NCBI GenBank assembly: GCA_023392075.1
Contig: JAEVZU010000020.1
Coordinates: 1 to 16,105, forward strand
DNA length: 16,105 nt
Direction: 5' to 3'
From: Bacillota bacterium
Lineage (GTDB): Bacteria; Bacillota; Clostridia; Acetivibrionales; DSM-1351
Shown here: positions 1 to 8,993 of the stretch, one piece after another
Numbering within the stretch: the first letter of the stretch is position 1
How the letters are laid out: every line of letters begins with the position of its first letter
Notes under the pieces: model-generated
The model's database searches: none
Seen by the model: the letters and a program-made list of their open reading frames with translations, nothing else
What the model was told of the DNA's origin: nothing
Made by a program: the position numbers and the translations under genes

Positions 1-9
1 TGAAATAAC

Positions 10-139
10 TCAGATGTCCGCCCTATACTGCACCTGATGAAAATGGGGATATAATCCTTGATTATTATATTCCTGCCATTCATGGCTGAGAAGTTCATCC
101 TGTTTCATAATAATTAATAATTTATATGAAACAGGATGA
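10..139. repeat. Perfect 15-bp inverted repeat with AT-rich loop, plus left flank
   Basis: Bases 95-109 and 125-139 are exact reverse complements (core CATCCTGTTTCATA and TATGAAACAGGATG) around a 15-nt AT-only loop. Neither side is followed by a T-run on the strand where it would matter, so it is not a classical terminator, although it lies about 80 bp beyond the stop of the minus-strand SDR gene. Each arm contains an ATG reading outward as Met-Lys-Gln-Asp: a 32-codon frame to the left (108 to 10, minus) and a 45-codon frame to the right (126 to 263, plus, overlapping the SDR end). Neither frame has a ribosome binding site, so I do not call them genes. It may be a terminator-like hairpin or the edge of a small mobile element. 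Confidence 0.6.
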
Positions 140-220
140 CGCAGGTATGATACAAAAGGCTCTCTTCAGTATTCCAGACAGAGAATATGAAAAGAGCTTT
201 TTGCAACTGGTACTATTGTA

Positions 221-1018
221 TTACTTAAGAGGACTTGAACTAATAAGCTGCTGCTTTGCTTGAAGCCACCTTTTAAATTTTACGGCATTGCGGCTTGAAT
301 AAAAATAATATATAAATGGCAGAAACCTGTTCAGTATATTCCCAACTGCAAAGGATTTTGAAGGATAAACATGTCTTTTGTTACTTAGAATCCCATTAAC
401 TATGGCATTGGCTACCTTATGGGCCGGTTGCACCGGCCAGGGCACGGGAGCCATATTGCCGGCGTTTCTAAAGAAATTGGTAGCAGTGGCAATGGGATAA
501 ACAAGCGAAAGATGCCCTTTGTCGTTTTTTTCGTACCTGTATACGTCGGCAAAGGAATGAACGGCGGCTTTGGTGGAACAGTACAGTGAATACCCTGGCA
601 GAGCCACCCTGCTGACAGCCGAACATGTGATAATTACAGAGTATTCCCGTTCCCTGTTCAGTACCTTCATTTTTTCCAGCGAATACAGCGGAGATACCGC
701 ATTGGTCCTGTATATCCTTTCGATATGCTCCCAATCGGCCTCACATATCTCCTCACAATAGGCAAAACCGGCATTGGCAATAAAAATATCGGGTCTTCCA
801 AAGGTTTTGCCTGCGAACTCAAACAGCATATCAACATTTTCCTTGTTGGATACATCGCAGGCATAGGGAACTATTCTGTCATTTATTTTGGGAATGCTGT
901 CTATATTTCTGGCAACTGCGATTATACGGGCATTATATTTTGAAAGCTCCTTTAATAATTCCTTTCCTATACCGGAGGAAGCTCCGGTCAGGATGATTTT
1001 TCTGCCGTTTAAATCCAT
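221..1018 (-). CDS. Short-chain dehydrogenase/reductase (SDR), third gene of lux-like operon
   Basis: A 265-residue classical SDR with a Rossmann fold and probable NAD(P)H use. Visible motifs are the cofactor glycine motif TGASSGIG (residues 11-18), NAG (82-84), Asn106, Ser133 and the catalytic YCSTK (Tyr146 to Lys150), so the full Asn-Ser-Tyr-Lys set is present. I chose ATG at 1018 over the in-frame GTG at 1027 because AGCAGGTG then sits at a usable distance upstream; the GTG overlaps that site. The C-terminal stretch after about residue 220 is hydrophobic and aromatic (FLPFIYYFY), which suggests membrane or lipid contact. It follows the luxC-like gene by about 60 bp on the same strand, so a role in reducing or otherwise handling the fatty aldehyde or a ketone made by that pair is inferred. 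The substrate cannot be read from the sequence. Confidence 0.88.
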   Translation of the reverse strand: MDLNGRKIILTGASSGIGKELLKELSKYNARIIAVARNIDSIPKINDRIVPYACDVSNKENVDMLFEFAGKTFGRPDIFIANAGFAYCEEICEADWEHIERIYRTNAVSPLYSLEKMKVLNREREYSVIITCSAVSRVALPGYSLYCSTKAAVHSFADVYRYEKNDKGHLSLVYPIATATNFFRNAGNMAPVPWPVQPAHKVANAIVNGILSNKRHVYPSKSFAVGNILNRFLPFIYYFYSSRNAVKFKRWLQAKQQLISSSPLK

Positions 1019-1080
1019 AAAAAACACCTGCTTTCATATAACTGTTTTACTTAGTTGTACTTGATTGTTATGCTGATTTA

Positions 1081-2430
1081 TTAAATCTGCCGGCTCACTG
1101 CATAAGTCATTTCCTGCAAATTGAAAAATCCGTCATGTGATGTTCCAGGACAGTGCATGGACATTTCACCGGGACGTGTAATTATACTCACACCCAATCT
1201 TGACATATCTTCAAGGAATTCTTCATTTTTCCCGCAATATCCCATGGTCTGCAGGTAGGGCCGGAGGTTTCCCTCTGCGTAACTGTATACCTCCGAAGCA
1301 TCTTCGTATGGGCAGACAAATACAAATCTGTTAAAGCATTTATCAATATCCTCCTTATCAGGCATCCCACTGTTAAATATAACCGTGTAGTCTGCATTAA
1401 ATGAAGAAAATACCTCAACCTTGTTTTTCAAGCCGTATTTCACCGTGCAGTATTGCCTGTCCTGTATGGTTTTAACAGAATTCCACGGAGACAGATAGGC
1501 TTTGGGAAAAACTGAGGCCAAACTGTTCAGGGAATGAGCAAGGGCTTGTGAAAATTTCATTCCATCCAGTTCACTGTTGACAAAAACGATCCGTGGTGAC
1601 AGGCAGGCCTTCTGCTCCCACAGTACTATATCCGTTGCCACCTCACGGGCTGTTTCCCGGATATCTTCTGTCTCATCGATTACCTCAAAACTTATCTTTG
1701 CACCATGTGAAATAAGAAAAACATCATTCGCTGCGCATATTTCGGCGATACTTTTTCTGGACTGTTCTCCGCCCCAATGGATCACACCGTTGCAGTTTTT
1801 AATAACTGTCCTGTAAATACCAGGTTGACTGCTGTCAAAATATACAACGGACAGCCTGTCGGCAACACTTTCATCTATTTCACATAAGCTTTTGTAAAAT
1901 GCATATGCAAAATAGGGTTCATCTCCCGATACTTTAACAAGATTGCAATTTTTAGTCAGAAGTCCTGTTAATAAGCTCACCGGAATGACGACAAAGGCGT
2001 TACCCGATATATTATGGAAAACAGTTCCTCTGGGCTGTCTTTGCATATAACCGTAACCCGTTTTTACCCAGCTGTCCATAACCTGAAGGCTGCCAAGCTC
2101 CTCCTTTATCATTTTTTCGGTATTTTGTCTGAGAAGCATGGACAGCGAGCCTTTAAGTTCCTTTTTTACAAGCTCCGGACTTTGATTTACTATCCTGGAA
2201 AGAATATCTAAATGCTTTGCCATATAATCGTCATCCAACCACAGCTTTGCACATTTATCAAGAATATCTACGGTTTTTTCAACGGTGATATCATGTGTTT
2301 TTCTCCTGTTTGAATTAAGCCGTGCTATTTCGTCTGTCAGTTCTGCTTCGGCAGCAGTTACCAATTCCAGCTCAAGTCCGTTTATTTTCTTTCCTGTAAT
2401 ATTGCTTCCTGCTGAGTATTCAATTCTCAT
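1081..2430 (-). CDS. luxC-like: LuxC-like acyl-CoA/fatty acyl reductase
   Basis: A 449-residue member of the LuxC family, which belongs to the aldehyde dehydrogenase superfamily. These enzymes use NADPH to reduce an activated fatty acyl group to the aldehyde through an acyl-cysteine intermediate. The likely nucleophile is Cys276 in WEQKACLSPR; HNISGN (139-144) and HWGGEQSRKS (218-227) match conserved LuxC segments. The length is close to the 450-480 usual for the family. The start codon overlaps the stop of the upstream luxE-like gene as ATGA, and AAGGAG (complement of 2440-2446) lies inside the end of that gene, so the two are translationally coupled. No luciferase genes accompany it here. 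The product may be a long-chain aldehyde or, with the following SDR, an alcohol or another lipid. Confidence 0.88.
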   Translation of the reverse strand: MRIEYSAGSNITGKKINGLELELVTAAEAELTDEIARLNSNRRKTHDITVEKTVDILDKCAKLWLDDDYMAKHLDILSRIVNQSPELVKKELKGSLSMLLRQNTEKMIKEELGSLQVMDSWVKTGYGYMQRQPRGTVFHNISGNAFVVIPVSLLTGLLTKNCNLVKVSGDEPYFAYAFYKSLCEIDESVADRLSVVYFDSSQPGIYRTVIKNCNGVIHWGGEQSRKSIAEICAANDVFLISHGAKISFEVIDETEDIRETAREVATDIVLWEQKACLSPRIVFVNSELDGMKFSQALAHSLNSLASVFPKAYLSPWNSVKTIQDRQYCTVKYGLKNKVEVFSSFNADYTVIFNSGMPDKEDIDKCFNRFVFVCPYEDASEVYSYAEGNLRPYLQTMGYCGKNEEFLEDMSRLGVSIITRPGEMSMHCPGTSHDGFFNLQEMTYAVSRQI

Positions 2431-3569
2431 GCCACTTCACTCCTTATACTCAATGTAGCGCCGCAGCCTTTTGCTTCCGAGCCCTTAACCCTTCCGGTTA
2501 TACTTAGAGTCATGCACTTTTGTCCGCAGTCCGGGCAGCATTCCGTTGAAATTATTTCTGCAATATCATCGACCAGTACCGATGCTCCGGCGTAAGCATT
2601 TGTACCGTAGGCATTCAAAACCTGTATAAAACCTCTGGCTCCTTTGTGATTAAGAGGTTCAAGGGTTCTGATATCTCTTATAATTACCCTTGCCCATTCC
2701 GGCACGTGGAAATAGTAATCCCTGAACTCTTTTGAATAATGTCCGGTTATGGGAGCACTATTTTCAGTAAAAGAGTATGTATCAAGAAAATTTTCTTCCG
2801 GAATGCCCAGAAACCGGGAAATCTCCTCTACAAAGATGAAACGCTCAATTTCCTTTTCAGAAGTGATATTTCCCTTTCTGCCGTCCCAGCCGCCCCCTCC
2901 GGTATGAACGATTGCATTCCTTCCAAGCTTAACGGGAGGGATTTCGTTTTTCAGCTTTTCCACCGTATTATAGAGTAAAAGAGTGGAGCCTCTTATGGCT
3001 AAATCATGATTTTTGTTATTATGGCGGGTGAGGAATTCTATAAAGGTATCAATATCCAGAACGAAGTCATTGTTAACTAATTTTAATAAAAAGTCGGTGT
3101 TCCGGCTGAATTTGAAAATGCCCATCACATTTCCGATATAAGATTCTGTGGGCTTTCCGGAGATCAGTTGACTGGCATATTCGTTCATCTCCAGAGGATG
3201 CGGATAAAATACACAGTCATAACCTCCGCCCGGATGAAAAACATCACTTTGAAACTCGGCAAATTTTTTTATTTGTGAAATATCGGATTCAATTCTGCCG
3301 ACAATGCTGGGATCACCTGTTGTACTGCTGGATACCGTCCACTTGTCCATTTCATCCGGTTTTAGTCTGAGAAGCTCCTTAAAGAGCATGTTTGATTTTT
3401 TGAAAAGAGTTGTAGCTACAAAAGGGACTTTTTTCATATCATCCTCACAGTTCAAATCATTATGCGGGTCAAAGACCTGGTTTTTACACAATAAACGGTA
3501 TCCGGGGCATTCCTCGTACTGACCCACCAAATTTCTTTTAAAATCAGGGAAAAATTGGGATGCATCCAT
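2427..3569 (-). CDS. luxE-like: LuxE-like acyl-protein synthetase
   Basis: A 380-residue protein of the LuxE acyl-protein synthetase family (related to ANL adenylating enzymes). LuxE activates a fatty acid with ATP as acyl-AMP, takes the acyl group on a cysteine and hands it to LuxC. Seen here: an adenylation-type motif SSTTGDPS (80-87), the family-typical glycine-rich TGGGGWDGRKG (223-233), and a cysteine-rich C-terminus (CCPDCGQKC, then GRVKG and CG) resembling the Cys-containing tail of LuxE. AGAGGAG (complement of 3580-3586) precedes the ATG by ten bases. It is the first gene of a minus-strand operon luxE-luxC-SDR and is divergent from the cellulase operon. Related phenylacetate-CoA-ligase-like enzymes are the main alternative, but the LuxC partner supports LuxE. 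Confidence 0.87.
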   Translation of the reverse strand: MDASQFFPDFKRNLVGQYEECPGYRLLCKNQVFDPHNDLNCEDDMKKVPFVATTLFKKSNMLFKELLRLKPDEMDKWTVSSSTTGDPSIVGRIESDISQIKKFAEFQSDVFHPGGGYDCVFYPHPLEMNEYASQLISGKPTESYIGNVMGIFKFSRNTDFLLKLVNNDFVLDIDTFIEFLTRHNNKNHDLAIRGSTLLLYNTVEKLKNEIPPVKLGRNAIVHTGGGGWDGRKGNITSEKEIERFIFVEEISRFLGIPEENFLDTYSFTENSAPITGHYSKEFRDYYFHVPEWARVIIRDIRTLEPLNHKGARGFIQVLNAYGTNAYAGASVLVDDIAEIISTECCPDCGQKCMTLSITGRVKGSEAKGCGATLSIRSEVA

Positions 3570-3996
3570 GTTTACGTCACTCCTCTGCTGTTTTTTTACA
3601 AATATTCATATACTTTGAAAATCAAATATATCTAAATTACAAATATTTATATTTAGAAGTATATTACTTAAGGCGTATATTGTTAATTTCTGTATTTAAC
3701 ATTTAATAACATTTATGGCAAATTATATATATAATACGCCGGTTTTCTTTAGTATAGTTCGATTTTTAAATTAAATTACTATTTGTCAGATAATTAATAA
3801 TACAAAAATAAAATATAAAAATATTAAAAAATATTACAATTTTGTATATATTTGGTATAATTGAATTGTGGTTTTGTAACAAATTAATTCAACAAATTTC
3901 AAAAGCTGCAGTTATTAGATAAATTCTTTGAAGATTGCCACACCTCGGGGACATTTGAGTTTTCGAGAGACAAAACTAATGTATAGGGGGTAAATT
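3570..3996. promoter_or_regulatory. AT-rich divergent intergenic region between lux-like and cellulase operons
   Basis: These 427 bases carry no open frame of note and are extremely AT-rich between about 3590 and 3900. They must hold promoters for both operons. GGCGTAT near 3673 and ATACGCC near 3733 are a spaced inverted pair that could be a regulator site, but this is weak. AGTTTT and AAAACT (3958-3977) could form a small hairpin in the leader of the plus-strand mRNA. I see no convincing CcpA (cre) site and no recognisable riboswitch. Confidence 0.5.
3833..3861 (+). promoter_or_regulatory. Candidate sigma-A promoter of the cellulase operon
   Basis: The -10 box is a perfect TATAAT at 3856-3861, with ATTACA (3833-3838, four of six matches to TTGACA) 17 bp upstream. 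It would give a leader of roughly 130 nt before the GH9 start at 3997. The surroundings are so AT-rich that chance matches are likely. Confidence 0.45.
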
Positions 3997-6066
3997 ATGA
4001 AGAGGATAGGTGTGCTTGTTTTAATCGCTTTTTTCATGGCAGGCATAATTCCACAGTCGGGTATGGCTGCTGAAACAAACTTCAACTATGTTGATGCATT
4101 TTCCAAGTCAATTCTGTTTTACGAAGCAAACTGGTGCGGCCCTGATGCGGGAAACAACAGGATAAAATGGCGCGGACCCTGCCATGTGGATGATGGGAAA
4201 GATGTAGGCCTTGATCTGACAGGAGGCTTTCATGATTGCGGAGACCATGTCAAGTTCGGCTTGCCGCAATGTGCATCTGCATCCACTCTGGGTTGGGCCT
4301 ACTATGAATTCAAAGATACTTTTATTGCCAAGGGGCAGGATGAGTATATGCTGAATATTTTAAAGCATTTTTGCGATTATTTTATGAAGTGTTTCCCAAA
4401 TAAGACTACATTTTACTACCAGTTAGGTAACGGTGATGTGGATCATCAGTACTGGGGACCTCCTGAGCTACAGACAAACGACAGGCCTGCCTATTACGCT
4501 GCAACGCCGTCAAATCCGGGTTCGGATGTGGCCGGGGATGCGGCTGCCGCCCTGGCGCTCATGTATCTGAACTACAGGGACAGGGATCCGGTATATGCGG
4601 ATAAATGCCTGACTTATGCAAAAGATATTTATAACTTCGGCATGACTTATAGAGGCAACAGTAAGGGTCAGAGCTATTATCTCCCGAGAGATTATCTCGA
4701 TGAACTTATGTGGGGATCTATCTGGCTTTATGTTGCCACAAACGACAAGACATATATGGACAATGTGGACAAGCTGATGGTGGAGAAGAATATAGGCGGG
4801 GACAACATGTTCAACGACCACTGGACCCAGTGCTGGGATTATGTTATGACGGGGGTATTCATAAAGCTTGCAACACTGTCGGACAATCCAAAATACAAAA
4901 CAATTGCCGAGGAGCATCTGAGCTATTGGCAGAATGGAATTAAAACGACTCCGGGAGGCTTAAAATATCTGGACAGCTGGGGTGTATGCAAGTATCCTGC
5001 GGCCGAGAGCATGGTTCAGCTGGTTTACTACAAATATACCGGCGACAAGAGGTGCCTTGATTTTGCAAAGGGTCAGATTGACTATATTCTTGGGGATAAT
5101 CCCAACCATATGTCCTATGAGGTAGGTTTCGGTGACAATTATCCCAAATACCCGCATCACAGGGCTGCAAGCGGAATGCTTGAAGGGCCTCCTGCCGATG
5201 AAAAAAAGGAGTCACCCGAAAGGCACATATTATATGGTGCTCTTGTAGGGGGCGCAGACATAAATGACCAATATCATGACAACGTCAACGAGTATGTTTA
5301 TTCGGAAACCGGCCTGGATTATAATGCCGGCTTTGTAGGAGCGCTGGCCGGAATGTCCAAGTATTTCGGAGGGGACCAGCTGCCGGAAGCCACTCCCGGT
5401 ATTGAGGGAAAGCCAACCGAGTATTATACCGAAGCTAAAATATATAAGGCAAATAATCAGGGGGTTACGGTGGACCTTAACATGTACAATATTGTTACGG
5501 CACCGCCTCAATTTGAGACCGGTTTATCCTATAAATTTTTTGTTGACCTGTCGGAATATGCTTCAGCCGGTATCAATCCAGCAAAATTTACTACCAAAGT
5601 TTATTATTCTCCGGCTGGTGCCCAGATATCTGCAATCCAGCCCTGGGACAAGGACAAGAACATTTATTATGTAGAAGTAACTTTCCCGGGTCATCAGCTG
5701 TACGCAAGAACTTACGTGCAATTTGCCATTTACAACTACGAAAGCACCCTCTGGAATTCTTCAAATGACTTTTCTACGGCAGGGATTACAGATACCTATA
5801 AAAACACCGAAAGTATTCCGGTGTACAAAAGCGGTGTCAAAGTATACGGTAAGGATCCCTCGGGTGGGCAGGAAATTTTGTACGGAGATTTGAATGATGA
5901 CAGGCAGGTGGACGCAATTGACTTTGCTCTGTTGAAAAAGTACCTGCTGAGTACAGATACGGCAGGAATAAACCTGAAAAATGCCGACGTCAATAAGGAC
6001 GGAGAGGTTAATGCAATTGATTTTGCAAATCTGAGACTTTACCTGCTTGGTAAAATTTCGCTTTAA
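3997..6066 (+). CDS. Cellulosomal GH9 endoglucanase, GH9-CBM3c-dockerin
   Basis: A 689-residue secreted cellulase. A signal peptide (about residues 1-24, cut near GMAA-ET) is followed by the GH9 catalytic domain (about 28-455), a family 3c carbohydrate-binding module (about 474-620) that in this class feeds the cellulose chain into the active site, and a type I dockerin (630-689) for docking to a scaffoldin cohesin. The GH9 catalytic base region reads DCGDHVKF (Asp80, Asp83), with Cys81 where Ala is commoner; the acid is Glu437 in SETGLDYNAG. The two dockerin repeats carry DAIDFALLKKYLL and NAIDFANLRLYLL, each with calcium-ligand Asp/Asn and the Ala-Ile recognition pair. AGGGGG (3985-3990) is six bases before ATG. 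The layout matches Cel9G/Cel9J-type processive endoglucanases. It is first in the operon. Confidence 0.95.
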   Translation: MKRIGVLVLIAFFMAGIIPQSGMAAETNFNYVDAFSKSILFYEANWCGPDAGNNRIKWRGPCHVDDGKDVGLDLTGGFHDCGDHVKFGLPQCASASTLGWAYYEFKDTFIAKGQDEYMLNILKHFCDYFMKCFPNKTTFYYQLGNGDVDHQYWGPPELQTNDRPAYYAATPSNPGSDVAGDAAAALALMYLNYRDRDPVYADKCLTYAKDIYNFGMTYRGNSKGQSYYLPRDYLDELMWGSIWLYVATNDKTYMDNVDKLMVEKNIGGDNMFNDHWTQCWDYVMTGVFIKLATLSDNPKYKTIAEEHLSYWQNGIKTTPGGLKYLDSWGVCKYPAAESMVQLVYYKYTGDKRCLDFAKGQIDYILGDNPNHMSYEVGFGDNYPKYPHHRAASGMLEGPPADEKKESPERHILYGALVGGADINDQYHDNVNEYVYSETGLDYNAGFVGALAGMSKYFGGDQLPEATPGIEGKPTEYYTEAKIYKANNQGVTVDLNMYNIVTAPPQFETGLSYKFFVDLSEYASAGINPAKFTTKVYYSPAGAQISAIQPWDKDKNIYYVEVTFPGHQLYARTYVQFAIYNYESTLWNSSNDFSTAGITDTYKNTESIPVYKSGVKVYGKDPSGGQEILYGDLNDDRQVDAIDFALLKKYLLSTDTAGINLKNADVNKDGEVNAIDFANLRLYLLGKISL

Positions 6067-6079
6067 GGAGGAGAAAAAG

Positions 6080-8974
6080 ATGTACAGGAAACTGAAGGAC
6101 AGCAATAGAAGGACTCTGTCAATCTTTTTGGTTATTTGTCTTATTACGGTACAGTTTTTGACATTGAGCGCGGTCGAGGCAGAGGAGCTGCCTGAAGCTG
6201 AGGAGGCTTTGCCCGAGGCTCAGGCCACTTTCCCTGCAGAGGGCTGGGAGAACTATAATTACTTCAATTTTGCCGAGGCCCTGCAAAAGTCACTATATTT
6301 TTATGATGCCGAAAAGTGCGGTGCCGATGCCGGTTACGACAAAGGCGGAAGATTGGAATGGAGAGGTTCCTGCCATGAAGGGGATTCAAAAATTCCTTTT
6401 AAGTACACAAACCTTTCTTCGGCTTTTGTTGAAAAGTATAAGAGTATTCTTGATCCTGACGGAGACGGGACTGTAGATGTACACGGCGGATTCCACGATG
6501 CCGGCGACCACGTCAGATTCGGACTCCCGCAGAGCTACACGGCCGGAACGCTGGGCTGGGGTTTTTACGAATTCAGGGACTCCTATAAGGCAATAGGAGA
6601 AGAAGAACATATGATTGATATCTTAAAATACTTCACTGATACGTTTTTGCGCTGCTCTTTTCTTGACAAGGACGGAAAGCTGATCGCATTTTGCTACATG
6701 GTTGGTGAAGGGGATGTTGACCACGGCTATTGGGGGCCTCCTGAACTGTATCCCGAGGAATATTCCAAGACCAGGCCGGCTGATTTCGCTACTGCTGAAA
6801 CTCCGGGCAGTGATGTCTGTGCCAGCACCGCTGCGGCACTTTGCACCTCCTATTTAAATTTTAAGAATTCCGATCCTCAATACGCCCAGAAGTGTCTGAC
6901 TGTTGCAAAGGCATTATATGAATTTGCAAAGAAATACAGGGGTAAGGCAAATGGTGATGGCTATTATACCTCCGACTATGATGAGGACGAGCTGGCCTGG
7001 GCTGCCGTATGGCTGTATGAATGTACTGGAAATGCGGACTATGTAAAGGATATAGATTCTGTTGACGCAGCAGGTAATTATACGGGGTATATGAAAAGAA
7101 TAATTCCTGAAACCTTTAACACCAATACCTGGTATAACTCCTGGACCCACTGCTGGGATGCGGTCTGGGCAGGAGTTTTCCTGAAGCTGAACCAGCTGCT
7201 TCCGGAAAACAAGCTGTTTGACTTTATAGCAAGCTGGAATGTGGAATATTTGTCGGGAGGTGTGGCAAAGCACAAGGATCCCAATGACAGGAATTATACA
7301 ATACCTTCACCGGCAGGATATACCATGATAAACGGCTGGGGCTCTGCCCGCTACAATACGGCGGCTCAGCTATGTGCTCTGGTATATATGAAAAACCATC
7401 CTGAAAGGACTGATTTCGGACAGTGGGCCAGGAGCCAGATGGAATATCTTATGGGAAGGAATCCAATGGGATATTCATATATAGTAGGCTACGGCTATGA
7501 AAAGGGCCTGCCCTATGCGCATCATCCGCACCACAGAGCGGCTCACGGATCAAAAACAAACAGTATGAATGATCCTGCAGAACACAGGCACATATTATGG
7601 GGAGCACTGGCAGGCGGCCCGGATAAAAGTGATTATCATATAGATTCAACCACCGAGTACGCCTACAATGAAGTTGCCGTTGACTATAATGCCGCTTTTG
7701 TAGGTGCCTGTGCGGGACTTTACAAATACTACGGAGAGGGGCAGAAGCCCATAGCGGATTTCCCTCACAAGGAAGCAAGGACAGATGATTACTACTGCGA
7801 GGCACGGATTGAAAGAGAAACCAAGGACAGCACGCAGATTGTCCTGAGGGTTCACAATGAATCCAGCCAGCCTCCGCACTATGAGACAGGCATGACGGTG
7901 AAATATTTCTTCAACATACGTGAGCTGTTGCAAAACGGACAGAATATCAACGACGTTATATTTGCAGTGGAATATGATGAACAGGTGTCCCTGCAGCAGG
8001 ATCCGATAAAATACAGAGGGCCTTTCAAGTGGGACGACGCAGGAACATATTATTACGAATTTGACTGGAGCGGAAGCAAAATTTACGGGGACAGAGAACT
8101 GCAAATTTCCTTCAGGGCAAAGCAGGATTCAAATTATCTGACTCACTGGGATTCCTCCAATGACTACAGCCGCAAGAACGTAACAGAAACCTACGCTGTT
8201 ACCGGGAACGTGCCTGTATATTTGAACGGAGTATTGGTATACGGGGAAGAAGCTCCCAAATTGGACCCCGATCCTGACGATCCGGGCGACCCCGGAACTC
8301 CGGCTTCAATCAAGGTATTATACAGGTGCGGAACTACGGATTCTGCAAAAAACACCATAAGATCTTCCATAAATATCATAAATACCGGAACATCTCCTGT
8401 AAATCTATCGGATATAAAGGTCCGCTACTGGTTTACAAGCGACGGTAACCGGGATAATTCCTTTACGTGTGATTATGCGGCCTGCGGAACTGAAAAGGTA
8501 ACGGGGAATTTCAGCAGCATAAACAATCCCGTAGCAGCTGCTGATACATATTGTGAAATCGGCTTTACAAATGATGCCGGAAAACTTGCACCCGGCGGAA
8601 GCACCGGAACAATACCTTTCAGAATCCAGAGCAATTCGGATTATGACCAGACAAATGACTATTCGTATGATTCTTCAATAACAGGCGACCCAGGGGAAAA
8701 CAATAAAATCACGGCATATGTAAAGGGAAGCCTTAAGTATGGAATTGAACCCGCAGTAACCGGCATACTCCCGGGTGATATAGACGGCAGCGGCAGTGTT
8801 GATGCCATAGACTTTGCGATCATGAGGAAATATTTGCTGGGGAGTATTCAACTGGAACCGGAGGCATTCGGCAGAGCCGACGTAAATGGAGATGAGACTG
8901 TAAATGCTCTGGATCTTGCATTGATTAAAATGTATCTTCTCGGTACTATAGCTTCTTTTCCGGTAACCAGGTAA
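6080..8974 (+). CDS. Cellulosomal GH9 cellulase, GH9-CBM3c-CBM3b-dockerin
   Basis: A 964-residue secreted enzyme. I start it at the ATG at 6080, not at the in-frame upstream codon at 6047, because AAGGAGGAG begins at 6065 and the N-terminus then reads as a signal peptide (cut near VEA, residue 34). An acidic Glu/Pro/Ala stretch (35-56) follows, then GH9 (about 60-550) with DAGDHVRF (Asp140, Asp143) and the acid Glu531 in NEVAVDYNA. Next come CBM3c (about 569-718), a Pro/Asp linker (PDPDDPGDPG), a second CBM3 resembling CBM3b (about 743-892) for crystalline cellulose binding, and a dockerin (899-964) with Ala-Ile and Ala-Leu recognition pairs. Just before the catalytic base is DPDGDGTVDV, an EF-hand-like calcium loop. 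The layout matches C. thermocellum Cel9U/Cel9V. Only 13 bp separate it from the first GH9, so the two are co-transcribed. Confidence 0.94.
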   Translation: MYRKLKDSNRRTLSIFLVICLITVQFLTLSAVEAEELPEAEEALPEAQATFPAEGWENYNYFNFAEALQKSLYFYDAEKCGADAGYDKGGRLEWRGSCHEGDSKIPFKYTNLSSAFVEKYKSILDPDGDGTVDVHGGFHDAGDHVRFGLPQSYTAGTLGWGFYEFRDSYKAIGEEEHMIDILKYFTDTFLRCSFLDKDGKLIAFCYMVGEGDVDHGYWGPPELYPEEYSKTRPADFATAETPGSDVCASTAAALCTSYLNFKNSDPQYAQKCLTVAKALYEFAKKYRGKANGDGYYTSDYDEDELAWAAVWLYECTGNADYVKDIDSVDAAGNYTGYMKRIIPETFNTNTWYNSWTHCWDAVWAGVFLKLNQLLPENKLFDFIASWNVEYLSGGVAKHKDPNDRNYTIPSPAGYTMINGWGSARYNTAAQLCALVYMKNHPERTDFGQWARSQMEYLMGRNPMGYSYIVGYGYEKGLPYAHHPHHRAAHGSKTNSMNDPAEHRHILWGALAGGPDKSDYHIDSTTEYAYNEVAVDYNAAFVGACAGLYKYYGEGQKPIADFPHKEARTDDYYCEARIERETKDSTQIVLRVHNESSQPPHYETGMTVKYFFNIRELLQNGQNINDVIFAVEYDEQVSLQQDPIKYRGPFKWDDAGTYYYEFDWSGSKIYGDRELQISFRAKQDSNYLTHWDSSNDYSRKNVTETYAVTGNVPVYLNGVLVYGEEAPKLDPDPDDPGDPGTPASIKVLYRCGTTDSAKNTIRSSINIINTGTSPVNLSDIKVRYWFTSDGNRDNSFTCDYAACGTEKVTGNFSSINNPVAAADTYCEIGFTNDAGKLAPGGSTGTIPFRIQSNSDYDQTNDYSYDSSITGDPGENNKITAYVKGSLKYGIEPAVTGILPGDIDGSGSVDAIDFAIMRKYLLGSIQLEPEAFGRADVNGDETVNALDLALIKMYLLGTIASFPVTR

Positions 8975-8993
8975 GCGGACTGCAGTTGGTTTC

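Noticed and set aside
126..263. 45-codon plus-strand frame overlapping the end of the SDR gene
   Set aside because: No ribosome binding site, lies in a palindrome arm and overlaps a convincing gene on the other strand.
3903..3996. Riboswitch in the cellulase leader
   Set aside because: The CTCGGGGACATTTGAG area suggested a folded leader, but I could not match it to any known riboswitch consensus.
4510..4917. 135-codon minus-strand frame inside the first GH9
   Set aside because: It lies fully within a clear GH9 catalytic domain; it is a shadow frame without start signals.
6047..6079. Upstream in-frame start for the second GH9
   Set aside because: It lies inside the first GH9 coding end and lacks a ribosome binding site; the ATG at 6080 has AAGGAGGAG and a proper signal peptide.
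7646..8104. 152-codon minus-strand frame inside the second GH9
   Set aside because: Antisense to conserved GH9 and CBM3c coding sequence, with no family motif.
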